Assembly: GCA_030737875.1 (NCBI GenBank)
Contig: CM060912.1
Span: forward strand, 331,440,731 to 331,504,730
Direction: 5' to 3'
Origin: Allium sativum
Taxonomy: Eukaryota > Streptophyta > Magnoliopsida > Asparagales > Amaryllidaceae
Length of the DNA: 64,000 nucleotides
Position numbers and translations under genes: made by a program. The notes beneath the pieces are model-generated. The model did not search any database, was not told where the DNA came from, and saw nothing but the letters and a program-made list of their open reading frames with translations. Numbering within the stretch: the stretch's first letter is position 1; every line of letters starts with the position of its first letter. Positions 1 to 11,640 of the stretch are shown in pieces.

Positions 1-1916
1 AATGACATTGATTCTTTAACCCAGTTAAAAATAAGATTTATTTCTTAAATTGGAATAGTCATAAAGTAGTGATTTTTGATATTAAAACTGAATTGGAATA
101 TTAATAAATCTTTGAAAATAAGATTTAAGAATAAATTTGAAAGATTTATCTTTGATAAAATTATTGGGAACCTTTCCCTAATAATTTGAATATTATATTT
201 TAAAGAATGTTCTGAATTGGAAAGAGGCGTTGGATGTATCCTTATAACACTTGATTTTTAATTATAAAAAATACGCGAGTTATTCGGAAAGACCGGGTTT
301 AACTCATTCTGAATAATTAGTACGACGATTAAAAGTCAAAGATTTTGAAGACGGTGGATGAAGACCGGCGATCTTCACATCGAATGGACGACTACTGATG
401 CCTGGCACTAGGCCGCTCCCAGTAAAGGGTTAAAAGTGGTACGTCGTCCGGACGTACGTGTTGATTGTTCGGATACGCGAGCAACTAGGTGACTCCGGTT
501 TCGTTCAGAACCAGAACGGACTTGTAAATAGATGTGTGTTTGACATTGGATTTCATTCCATGTAAATTGGTTTCTATTTAATATATATTTGTTGGTGGCG
601 GAAAATTTATTCTCTTTCTTAACACCCTTCTCTGAGACGCACGAGCTCAGAGGTTATGTATTGGTAGTTATCGATCGCATGGTATGGACTGTCAAGGTGG
701 CATGCCAAGATGCAATTGATCAAGGCTTTTGTTGAAAAGCAGAGCCTTGTGGATGATGATCAAAGCATAGCCTATTTAGGCATAGCTTTATGTATTTCGT
801 TACCTCGCGAGCCTCACACCCCGGTATGAGTCAGAAACGGAGAAAGGGAACGTAGGGAGTGCACACGTTTCTTTCTAGCTAGAAGTGGTGTGTGGGTTTT
901 ACAAGGCCCAGCATTTTACTTATGTTGTTGATGGATTTTGAGGCACCTCAGATTTTTATTGGCCGCAATGGCCAATTTATAGGTCCAATAGTATCGGAAA
1001 GCGTGTGTTCAGGAATTGCCAATCCAACCCATTGCACTATTGGGGGACCGACCCTGCAGGATCCTAGGGTTTGCCAACGTCCGAATCCTATGACATTGCT
1101 AGAGTGTCTCAAATTGGTAAGGAGATCGTTCCTAGCCTTGACACTTGATGGAAACCCAATTTCCAATACGACACCATGCGGTTTTGATTGTAGAACTAGT
1201 ATGGCGACATAGTACATGGTAGTTATGCTGTCTATGATTAATACATTATGATTGAAATGTTTTTGAAACATATATACACTAACAATAATATCAAATCCGT
1301 TTTTATCGTATCAAGCATTATAAGGTAAAACTCTATCCTCCGGCTTGCGTTGCATTGGGTGATGGGACCTGAGTCTTATAATGGTTTCATTTTTCTAAAA
1401 AGCGTTGCGTTGTTTTAACGATTTAATTTATTTATACACTGGCAATCCAATGGAGTAAACCCATTCTGCATTAGCAGTGTGGTCCAGTGATTAGCCTCCT
1501 TATTAGTTAAGTAAAGATTTCTCACACTAGTCCCATGACTGACCCGTAGTTTGTTTCACTTAGTAAACTCGGGTGCCATCTTTTCCACATGGGCAATCGA
1601 GTAGCTTTTGCAGATATATTGAGCAGGATTCTGGATCGAAGCTTAGAGCTGTGTCCAGAGCATTGGTAGCCTTCCACTGTGATCAGTATATTTGATCCGC
1701 TGCATTGTATTAAATTTATTGTAATTTAATCTTCCACTGTACTATTTATCAATGTACTCTGATATATTCTATACTCTGATGTAACATTATTATGTAATAA
1801 AAGTCGGTTGTTATTTGTTCTGATGGGTTGTATTCTCAAAGTTAACGTATTCTGGTTTTGAGCGGTCTTGGTCGATCTAGCGATCGAGTAGGGTCGGCGA
1901 AATCCGGGTCGTTACA
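1..1916 (+). mobile_element. Right end of a giant LTR (F), left part outside window
   Basis: This is the last 1.9 kb of an LTR related to elements A, B and E: the order of conserved blocks from base 1 onwards matches 16808-18058 and 25639-27844 on the same strand. It ends at 1916 in GGGTCGTTACA, the position where A ends in GGGTTTTTACA. The sequence then passes directly into the end of a Copia LTR, so F was inserted there. The open frame at 892-1212 corresponds to those at 26774 and 34024 but diverges freely, so I do not call a gene. The left end and the target duplication are outside the window. Confidence 0.8.
278..319 (+). other. Conserved hairpin candidate in LTR F
   Basis: The outer arm GTTATTCGGAA is followed about 20 bases later by its near complement TTCTGAATAAT, with an inner GGG...CTC stem between them. 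The same structure occurs at 17398-17436, 26198-26236 and 33448-33486 on the plus strand, and at 19617-19655 and 40891-40930 on the minus strand. It is therefore a shared part of this LTR family. The function is unknown; the pairing was judged by eye. Confidence 0.5.
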
Positions 1917-1982
1917 AAAACACTATTCACCCCCCTCTAATGTTTGTTTTTCCTTAAGATTCGCATTCCGCGTTCCCTAACA
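1917..1982 (+). mobile_element. 3' end of a Copia-type LTR
   Basis: These 66 bases match 13276-13340 closely and end in CCCTAACA. A primer binding site follows directly. The rest of the LTR lies to the left of the inserted LTR F, outside the window. Confidence 0.75.
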
Positions 1983-2198
1983 ATTGGTATCAGAGCAAGG
2001 TTTTTCAAAAAGTTCACAATATGATTTTGAAAATATAAAATGGCAAAATATGAATAATAGTTTATATTCAAGCATTACATCAGTATTAGATGAGTCTGCA
2101 TTCAATTTGTTGGTGAATGGAGTTTTACTGACAACAACCTTATTTCAATATTAATTGATTATAAAATATATACTAACACCTCTATCTAGAATACATAC

Positions 2199-2231
<33 letters not shown>

Positions 2232-2700
2232 CACACATATGCAGGATTTAATACATGAATTGTTACTAAAGACCGTACAGTTCAAAGATATTAGAGATTC
2301 AGAGTTCAAAAAAATTTCAAGACTCGTGAGTATTCAAGATTTCAAGAGTTCATGAGTTCAAGACTAATATAGTTATAGAGTCTAGATTATGTAAGACTCT
2401 AAATAACACTCCAGGTTAAAATTCAAATTCTGATTTTCAAATTCTGTTTTCAAATTCTATCTTCAATCCTCTCTATTTAATTTTCTCTTTATTTTATTTT
2501 TTATCCTTTCTATTTTCCTTTCTTACTTTACTTTTGTTTTCTAACTCAAGTTTTATATATTTATACTTTTATACACTTTATATTTATATAGTTTTAATTC
2601 TATAATTTTATAAATATGTTTATAAGGTTCATATTTATGTTTTAATATGATTTCCTACTTTATAATATTTATAACACCAATTCAAGAATTTCCAGAATTA
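1983..2700 (+). mobile_element. Short non-coding internal region of a Copia-derived element
   Basis: About 0.7 kb between the primer site and the next Copia LTR. No gag or pol homology can be read; the only open frame of note, at 2155-2355, runs through an AT microsatellite (about 2198-2231). The element is either non-autonomous or internally deleted. The right boundary is approximate because I could not find a clear polypurine tract or LTR start. Confidence 0.45.
1985..1996 (+). other. Primer binding site, initiator-Met tRNA type
   Basis: TGGTATCAGAGC is the usual complement of the 3' end of plant initiator-Met tRNA. It lies two bases after the LTR end and sets the element orientation as plus. 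Confidence 0.85.
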
Positions 2701-3270
2701 TATTTTTATCAAAACACTTGAAAAATGCTCAAAAATTAATTTTACACTATGTCGACATATAAAAAACTCTATGTCGATATATAACTGTCATTTTCTCAAT
2801 TCTGAAAGGAAGTGTCATTTCACTAATTGTGACGGTTCTGAAGCGTGGTATCCTTTCATACACTATAAAAAGGGCTTGAATTCGAATTTTTTATCATCTC
2901 TTCTTCTCTAACTTCACTCTCTTCCATTATACCATTATTCTTAACCATTTTTATGATTTCTACGCTTATACTCTGCCGAATTCAATTCCATTTTGATCAA
3001 ACTTCTTCTCTTCTCACTTTCTACTTATTACTCTCTGAATCAAATTCTATTGAAGAGTTATAGGGCTATTTGTAATTGTTTGGGTTGAGTAAAGGAATTG
3101 GTGGTATCCCTAGTAGCCGTGAAATCAAGGACGAGGAATCGGTGGTATCCTTTGTAGCCGTGAAATCAAGGAAGGTATACTTGATCGAGTGTGTGGGTGG
3201 AAACGGCGGTATCCCTTGTAGCCATGAAATCAAGGAGGGTTGTAACTGGATTTTGATATAGTAATAAAAC
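2700..3270 (+). mobile_element. Left part of a second Copia LTR, split by LARD-1
   Basis: It contains a promoter-like block with TATAAAAAG at 2864, then a pyrimidine-rich leader, then three direct copies of a repeat at about 3098-3240 whose core is TAGCCGTGAAATCAAGG (third copy TAGCCATG). The LTR stops at 3270, where LARD-1 begins. It resumes at 13072 after the AAAAC target duplication and ends at 13340. The left boundary is not resolved. The 61-70 codon frames on both strands here come from the repeats and are not genes. Confidence 0.6.
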
Positions 3271-3741
3271 TGTAACACCCCGTATTTTTAAGATAATAAA
3301 ATAAGAATAACTTAATTAAATAATGAGAATTTAGTAAAATGGACTACGCATTGCGTCCGTCTCGGAATTCTGGCCAAGATAGACACTTGATTTGCGTAAA
3401 ACGGACATCATATGAAGAAGTTATTAAGCCTAGAAGTTTGTATACGCACAAGAGAAATATATATATATACAAACAAATTAAAATATAAAATAAAGAATAA
3501 AATAAGGATTGCATGAAATAAATATATGCACTGAAAAAAATGTAATGCATGCATTGAACGAAAGAAAGGATTGGTTGCATGCAATGTAAATATGTTGCAT
3601 GCACTGATTTGCAAACATAATGCATTAACATTAAAAGAAAAAGATTCATGCAATGATTTAATTTAAGTATTCTAACTAACATGAAAAAAATAAGTAAGGA
3701 GAGAGTAATAATTATCATTGTTCTAAGACTTATTAACAAAA

Positions 3742-3815
3742 GACTTCGTAGCTCAGTTGGTTAAGGCATTGGATTTGTAACATGAAGGTCGGGGGTGCGA
3801 ACTTCGGCGGCGGCA
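3742..3815 (+). pseudogene. tRNA-like sequence in LARD-1 5' LTR (UGU-type loop)
   Basis: TAGCTCAGTTGG at 3749-3760 fits the pol III A box. GGTGCGAACTT at 3794-3804 is a one-mismatch B box at tRNA spacing, 45 bases downstream. Between them TTTGTAA looks like an anticodon loop with TGT at 3776-3778 (Thr type). The T stem can pair with wobbles, but the acceptor ends (GACTTCG and GCGGCGG) do not pair and the anticodon stem is poor. I therefore read it as a tRNA-derived relic and not a working tRNA. The other LTR carries it at the same position. Confidence 0.65.
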
Positions 3816-4267
3816 TAATTTTTATCTTTGTTTTAGAGAGGGCCAACTGAACATGCAAATATATGTACGTATACAAATTCAAAATTTGAAAGGACAAGAA
3901 CGTACATATAAAAAAATAAAGAAAATATATGTATATACGAGAATATATATATATATATATATATATGCATAAATATATGTATACAAAAGATAAAACTCAA
4001 GATAAGACTACAGTCAATGAAATATGGCAGGAATCAAATAACGGTGCAACATTGTTTGAATTTTGAAAATAAAACGAAAATTGTGCGTATATATATACGA
4101 TTAAAATGGTCGGCAGAGGAATTGTACACATATAAGAATATTTCATGTGAATAAAATAGTTAGATAAATTCCAGAAATTCAAAAGTTCAAAAATCAAATT
4201 TTTGCGCCAAAACAATTCAAGCATTCGAAATTCAAATTTCTATGCCAAAACAGCTTGCGGGACCTAA

Positions 4268-4396
4268 TGCTGACTGAGCACTGCGTGTACGATAAGATTT
4301 GGCTAGATTTATTTGCGAACCTGGACTATTTTCTTAACTGGGTTCAATGCTGACTCAGCGCTGCGTGTACGATAAGGTCTTGAGCATCTATAAATA
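4268..4396 (+). promoter_or_regulatory. LARD-1 5' LTR promoter: duplicated bZIP-like element plus TATA
   Basis: A 29-base repeat starting TGCTGACT(G/C)AGC occurs at 4268-4296 and 4348-4376. It ends 12 bases before CTATAAATA at 4388-4396. The second copy contains TGACTCA, a GCN4-type bZIP site. A leader with an AACCCTAAA telo-box-like motif follows at 4410, then a CT run. Promoter use is inferred. Confidence 0.65.
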
Positions 4397-6843
4397 AGAC
4401 CCTAGACCTAACCCTAAACATCATAATTCGGCGGCTGTGCTGGAGCCCTGCCATGGTTCTCTCTCTCTCTCTCTCTTCTCAAATCTATTTTGAAATTAAA
4501 ATGTTAGCCTAGGAGGATTATGAATTCAGATCTGGAAGAGGGAATCAGCGTTAATAAAAAGATTATTGAATCATGAATGCAAGGTAAACACTAAGAACCA
4601 ATCTATTTAAATTATTTCTCTTTCCCTTCGCTTTTCATGAAATAATAAATCCATGATTGTTAGGTCGTGAATCAAATTAAAGGGAAAAGGAAAACCATGG
4701 ATGATATAACGGATCAGATCCAAAACTTGGGGAAAGCTTAAAGGTGAGTAGGTTTAAACTATAGCCTTTAGATAATGTTATGACTATCGTTTAGCATTCC
4801 CCTTTTTAATAAATTTTGAAATGGCCAGTTTAATTATAAATTGGTGTTGTAACAAATTGAAATGTTGATATGAATATGTCAGGAAATTCCTATGTTGAAT
4901 TGGCTAAGTTATTGAATGTTTACATGTGGGAGAAAATAAACTTGTTAGGATATGAATAGCCAATTCAGTGATTGTAATTACATGCTTTACTTGGGACATA
5001 TTATTGATTGAACGACATTTTAAATTAATTACCCAATTGAATGTTTACATGTCCTAGTAGAATTAAACATATGTTGAAAATGACATGCGACAAAATATAG
5101 GCAAAAATTGGACGACATGTAAATTAGATTACTGTAAACTATATTACTATAAAAAGAATTATATGTCTAAAATTTTCATGTAATGAACATAACATATATT
5201 ATGTTTTGAGATTTTAATTTGGAAGCACAATTTGATATGGACATAAGTGATTGAATGAAAATGAATATGCCTAGGATTACAATTAGAAATTGTAAATACA
5301 CTTATGGTACGAGGTTAGGTTTCATTAGTGGCAGAAGTCTGCCCGGACCAGACCGGCATATCCAGCAGCCACTAATGTTGAACCTAATATGAGAGGCCTA
5401 AGTGAAAGAATGTTTAGAATGTTTAGACATAGGGTCTAACAACATGCTAAAGTAAGGCATTTAGACCAGTCTGTACGGTTGAGGGTGAATAACCCAACAG
5501 GGTAGATCATCGCGGTGTTATAAGGCACGAGGGGAGCGCACATTCATCTGATTGTTTGATGGCTCCAAAGGACTGGAAGGGGAAGCTCGCGGCTTTCGGG
5601 GACTTAGGGTACTCTTTGTATTCCTCTGTGAGTGGCAGATGATTCTTATGTACTCACAGAGGTTTGGTCTGCGTAGGTGAACCAATGAGTATGCCTTGAT
5701 TGCAATAATAAAGGGCAATCAAAAGAATAAAATGGACCAGCGTGATTCGGCGAGACCAGTTAGTGCCCTGTGATAGCAATTCGTCGTCAACCTACCATCT
5801 TCAGTCAGTACATAAAGCGGAAAGGCGGAGAACTCCAAAAGACCATATACTTTGCTATCTAGTTATGGGTGAGGTTGGCCAATAGGTTTGAAGGGCATAG
5901 GGGGCCGGGGTTAAGTTCTCATTTTTGATATTCTTAGGTGCCTTTAATTAGTTCAGGGAGGGGTCTAGTGGGACCATAGGCACTACAGAAGCAGACCTTA
6001 GCATCTGCAATCGGCAGATATTTGAAAGCTCCCGACCGAGTTCAGTGTTTCTTGATTAGCCCTGCCACGAGACTCAGAGAACATGTGCAATAGACATCGA
6101 GAACGACTGACGATACATATGTGGGAAAGTCTACGTACACTCATGTCACTTTGGGTGGTGTATCATAAGACTGGAGGGCATTATTCGAGGATGGAACCTA
6201 ATTCTATCGAATGGTTCAAAGATGGCGGTCTGAACGCTTACGTAATATAGAAGTAGTTGTTCTTTGCAGACGTAGCGTTGACATATATATAAAAATCCAT
6301 ACGACATTCAGGCGTAGGATTAGGGACTGCTATATTTCTATGATGATACGGTAGAGACTGTGCGAGTAGGGTACCATGGGGTGTATCTCAATATTGAGAG
6401 ATAGCTACATATACTGTATTAGGTTAATTCACTGGAAAGTAAATGGGTACGACCTGTGTGTAAGCCTTGAGTGTTGTTAACTCAGGTAACCTAATAAATA
6501 AGAAAATATGATTGAACGGTATATGTAAGATTATCCAAAGTGTATAGTTTAAATCCAGTCACCAGAACTTGTGTTCTGACCCCCTCCTCATAAGACACTC
6601 GTTGGTTAGATTGTGGCAGAGACATGATAGCTTTGGATACTGGCTAGGCAGTTTTAATAATACGGTAAGGCTATGTTTTCATTATACTATATTTTATCCT
6701 TTCCGCTGTGAGATATTTTTCTGAGCTCTGACATGTTTTATGTCTCTGTCTTTTCTGTAGGACACCATAGCAAACCAATCCGAGTTTCGATAAATTGAAA
6801 TTTTGAAAAAAAAAATCGGTCTGTCGAAATTGGGGTTGTCACA

Positions 6844-8243
6844 TCTGGTATCAAAGCAAGGTTTAGAATTCCTATATAAATAGTGAGTGAACGTATTTGT
6901 ATTTTTAAAAATATAAATATATTATATATATACCTAGATCCATAGAGGAACCCACTAAATAAAAAGAGTATAATATGGTATGAAATGGGATGTTTGTTTT
7001 GTACACTAAAGGAATGAATAAGGAAATTTGAGACCCTTAGGAAGTTTGGTTGGGAAGTGTACAATATACTTTGTACGGAAGGAAAATAAATCCCATACGA
7101 TTAGTATTTTGGAAAAAGTGAACAGAGAAAAATGGATTAGGAATATATATAGTTGAGAGAATTGACCTTAGGGAGTTTCTACGAGAGCCTAGAAAATTTG
7201 GAAACCCCTTTGAGTCTAACCCCATTATTAACTTTTAAGTACTTGAGATTATAAAAGTTTGGGAAAAAAATGGTTTATGGTGTTTTCAAATTTTAATCTT
7301 AAAAGTTATAGTTTTAAAATATGTAAAGAAGTACATGTTGAGTTTTAAAGTAAAATTCTCTCAGTAAAAGGTGCATATTATAGAGCATGTATAGTTCGCT
7401 AGTTTTTCTAGTTATATTTCATACAAGAATTTTTAATCAAGAAAGTTTTGAAGTCTCTATTCTTTTGACAATTATTTTTGATAAATTGTTTAAAAGAGAA
7501 TTTTGTTGGGTGGACAAAATAAGTTGTAGAAAATGAGAATAGAGTGGATGTTGGCACCTTGTAGTAGGAGACTGAACTGACCTTATAAGTAAGAACAAGT
7601 CATAAACCCGATTAAGGAAAATAGTTGCCCGTATCTACTCTAGTTTTGTGATTTGAAAAAAAAAATTACAAGATAAGATGAAAAAGAAAAGCTACAACAA
7701 AGAAAATTTTCTTATGTGGGATGGCTTGGATAGGAAATCTTTATACGTTGTTTCATAAAATCCAAGTACGGTTGGAAAAAGGTATATAAAAGAAAAACGG
7801 AAGGTGTGAAATTTTCCATTTTCCACCTTTTTGTAACATAAGAAATCGAATTTATAAAATTAGGTTTTTCGAAAATTCGAAAAATAAAGTTGGTTGGTAG
7901 GATTATGGATGCAACAATTGGATGAACTATGCTCTTACACAGTAAGAGTGTGGGAAAATTTGGTTGAAAAAGCATTTTGATTTTCAAAATATTGCATTCA
8001 TGTAGAACTGCCAATATATCTAGGATGTGAGCATCATATTTTAAGAAGGATTTTTGAGAATTTTGCATACACATAGGAGGTACTGCTTAGGCATACATGC
8101 AATATTATTTGTATTTCGCTTTGCACAAGTGCTCAATGTTTGCTAAAATTGGATGCACGCATGATGGATGTATATTATGCGAGGGGTTAACTGATTTTAC
8201 CCTTATAAAATTTCGGGGACGAAATTTCCTAAGGGTGGGAGAA
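6844..8243 (+). mobile_element. LARD-1 internal region, 1.4 kb, non-coding
   Basis: It starts with TGGTATCAAAGC (6846-6857), the initiator-Met primer site with one change, and ends with the purine tract AAGGGTGGGAGAA (8231-8243) just before the 3' LTR. The minus-strand frames of 62-120 codons (for example 7712-8074) show no recognisable domain. With no gag, pol or integrase, the region can supply only cis signals for priming and packaging. Confidence 0.85.
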
Positions 8244-8429
8244 TGTAACACCCCATATATTTAAGATAATAAAATAATAATAACTTAATTAAATAATGAG
8301 AATTAAGTAAAACGGATTACGCATTGCGTCCGTCTCCGAATTCTAGCCAAGATAGACACCTGATTTGTGTAAAACGGACATTATATGAAGAAGTTATTAA
8401 GCCTAGAAGTTTGTATATGCATAAGAGAA

Positions 8430-8466
<37 letters not shown>

Positions 8467-8738
8467 AACAAATTAAAATATAAAATAAAGAATAAAATAA
8501 GGATTGCATGTAATAAATATATGCACTGAAAAAAAATGTAACACATGCATTGAAAGAAAGAAAGGATTGGTTGCATGCAATGTAAATATGTTGCATGCAC
8601 TGATTTGCAAACATAATGCATTAACATTAAAAGAAAAAGATTCATGCAATGGTTTTATTTAAGTATTGTAACTAACATGAAAAAGAAGAAGTAAGGAGAG
8701 AACAATAATTATCATTGTTCTAAGAATTATTAACAAAA

Positions 8739-8813
8739 GACTTCATAGCTCAGATGGTTAAGGCATTAGATTTGTAACATGGAGGTCGGGGGTACGAACC
8801 TCGGCGGCGGCAT
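8739..8813 (+). pseudogene. tRNA-like sequence in LARD-1 3' LTR
   Basis: The A box TAGCTCAGATGG is at 8746-8757, TGT in the loop at 8773-8775, and the B box GGTACGAACCT at 8791-8801. The T stem CGGGG/CCTCG pairs better than in the 5' LTR copy. The acceptor arm is again unpaired. Its presence in both LTRs shows it was in the element before this insertion. Confidence 0.65.
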
Positions 8814-9260
8814 AATTTTTATCTTTGTTTAAGAGAGGGCCAACTAAACATGCAAATATATGTACATATACAAATTCAAAACTTGAAAGGATAAGAACGT
8901 ACATATAAGGAAATAAAGAAAATATATGTATATACATGAGAATATATACATATATATGCATAAATATATGTATACAAAAGATAAAATTCAAGATAAGGCT
9001 ATAGTCAATGAAATATGGCAAGAATCAAATAACGGTGCAACATCATTTGAATTTTGAAAATAAAACGAAAATTTTGCGTATATATATATACGCATAAAAT
9101 GGTCGGTAGAGGAATTATATACATATAAGAATATTTCATGTGAATAAAACAGTTAAATAAATTCCAGAAATTCAAAAGTTCAAAAATTAAATTTCTATGC
9201 CAAAACAATTCAAACATTTGAAATTCAAATTTCTATGCCAAAACAGCTTGCGGGACCCAA

Positions 9261-9387
9261 TGCTGACTCAGAACTGCATATACGATAAGATTTGGCTAGA
9301 TTCATTTGCGAACCTGGACTATTTTCTTAACTGGGTTCAATGCTAACTCAGCTGCGTGTACGGTAAGGTCTTGAGCACCTATAAATA
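9261..9387 (+). promoter_or_regulatory. LARD-1 3' LTR promoter block
   Basis: Copies of the upstream repeat start at 9261 (with TGACTCA) and 9341 (changed to TAACTCA). CTATAAATA is at 9379-9387 and AACCCTAAA at 9401. The second bZIP-like site is damaged here but intact in the 5' LTR. Confidence 0.6.
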
Positions 9388-10384
9388 AGACCCTAGACCT
9401 AACCCTAAACATCATAATTCGGCGGTTGCGCTGGAGCTCTGCCATGGCTCCTTCTCTCCCTCTTCTCAAATCTATTCTGAAATTAAAATGTTAGTCTTGG
9501 GGGATTATGAATTCAGGTCTGGAAGAGGGAATCAGCGTTAATAAAAAGATTATTGAATCATGAAAGCAAGGTAAACCTCTAAGAACCAATCTATTTAAAT
9601 TATTTCACTTTCCCTTCTATTTTCATGAAATAATAAATCCATGATTGTTAGGTCGTGAATCAAATTAAAGGAAAAAAGAAAACCATGGATGATATAACGG
9701 ATCAGATCCAAAACTTGGGGAAATCTTAAAGGTGAGTGGGTTTAAGCTATAGCCTTTAGATAATGTTATGACTTTCGTTTAGCATTACCATTTTAATAAA
9801 TTTTGAAATGGCCAGTTTAATTATAAATTGGTGTTGTAACTAATTGAAATGTTGATGTGAACATGTCAGGAAATTCCTATGTCAAATTGGCTAAGTTATT
9901 GAATGTTTACATGTTGGAGAAAATAAACTTGTTAGGATATGAATAGCCAATTCAGTGATTGTAATTACATGCTTTACTTGGGACATATTATTGATAGAAC
10001 GACATGTTAAAATAATTATCCGATTGAATGTTTACATGTCCTAGTAGAATTAAACATATGTTGAAAATGACATGCGACAAAATATAGGCAAAAATTGGAC
10101 GACATGTAAATTAGATTACTACAAACTGTATTACAGTAATAAGGATAATATGTCTAAAATTTTCATGTAATGAACATAACATATATTATGTTCTGAGATT
10201 TTAATTTGGAAGCACAATTTGGTATGAATATAAGTGATTGAATGAAAATGAATATGCATATGAATACAATTAGAAATTGTAAATACACTTATGGTACGAG
10301 GTTAGGTTGCATTAGTGGCGGAAGTCTGCCCGGACCCGACTGGCATATCCAACAGCCACTAATGTTGAACCTAATGTGAGAGGC

Positions 10385-11640
10385 CTAAGTGCAAGAATTA
10401 ACAACATGTGCTAAGACACGAGGTTGAGTCAGCTTGTGGTTGAAGTCTGCCCGAACCCACCCTGCAAATCCAGCGTCCACAGGTGTGGCTTAATATGAGA
10501 GGTCTAGTGCTTATATATATATGTATATAACAAGATACGAATAAATGGCAAGGATGGTAATTAAATGTCTAACTCAGAAAATAAGAAAGGAAGGGATGTA
10601 ATGAACTGAGTTAGTGTGATAGGAGGGAAAAGTGATGTATTTCCCTAAATGACTTATTTCTGAAAATGTTGTTGCAAGTAAACCACAATAAATATAGAAA
10701 AGTAAAGAAATTACTTGCTACCACGGATTTAGATGAGAAAACGTTATGAAAATAAACTATAGATTCCTTATAACAAACTGATAAGGTGCATGAAGTGTTT
10801 TCCTTAATATAATAAGGAATATATGTTACAGAGAATGAAGAATAATGGTTTACAACAGTAAATGATTTAAAAGGGGAATGATAATTACCTATTATAAATA
10901 AATAACATTAATTAAAATGTTGTATAATAGGTAGACTTGTCCTAGGGACAAGTGAACATTATAACTTAGGAAATAATAAACTAGCATGGGAATGGGATAA
11001 CTAGTGAATTAAGTTAAGTGAAACTTAATTGTAAATTAAGTAATCAGAGAAGGGGAAAACCTAAAACCAGTAAAGAAAAAGGGGGAAAATATATTGTACT
11101 TAATTATAAATTAAGTAGTCTGGGAGTCAGAAACCCGTTGGTAAGAATAACATGTTTAGACTTGTCCTAGGTACAATGGGAAATTATAATTATAATAAAT
11201 GGGTAGAGAAACTTATTAATGGGCCTTAGTTAATAGAACTAAGTTAATAAGTAAACAATGATAAGTCATATTGACGACGTAAAGTGGAATTATGATTAAA
11301 TGAGAGAGGATGAGGAAAACTTATGAAATGAAATAAGTTATATATAATCATAAATGGAAAGTGATATGTTAATTGGAAACATGTGAATTATATATGCAAA
11401 ATTACATATTAAGTAAAACATGTTATTGAAATCAAACAAGAATATAAAAGGGATTCTGGATCACAGACCTTGGGCCACAATATAGAGAATAACATGTTGT
11501 AAGCTTATTAATAAACTTAAATGAATTAAGTTGTATGACTGAAATTAATAAGCAAGAAGAAACTTGGTAATTTGAATAAGAATTCAATATGAATTAGATA
11601 ACAAAGTTAAATGGAAATCTAGTGAGGTGAGACAAGCGCG
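10385..11640 (+). repeat. Segment present only in the 3' LTR of LARD-1
   Basis: About 1.25 kb with no counterpart in the 5' LTR. Its start (about 10415-10512) is a diverged tandem copy of the preceding about 100 bases, sharing GAAGTCTGCCCG. Inside it, a CTTGTCCTAGG phrase occurs at about 10931 and 11159. It has no terminal repeats, so it looks like native LTR sequence deleted from the 5' LTR and not a later insertion. Confidence 0.55.

Larger units (their letters stand above)
3271..6843 (+). repeat. LARD-1 5' LTR, 3573 bp
   Basis: In order it holds a tRNA-like sequence (3742-3815), AT-rich DNA, a duplicated TGACTCA-type element and TATA box (4268-4396), a leader with a telo-box-like AACCCTAAA (4410), and about 2.4 kb of transcribed-side sequence. 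It lacks about 1.25 kb that is present in the 3' LTR, with the junction near 5400. No coding frame is conserved with the other LTR. Confidence 0.9.

Noticed and set aside
3076..3261. 61-codon frame with three GGIP-type repeats
   Set aside because: Comes from the three direct repeats in the Copia LTR; the opposite strand is equally open.
3742..3815. Functional tRNA-Thr gene
   Set aside because: Acceptor arms do not pair and the anticodon stem is poor; kept only as a tRNA-derived relic.
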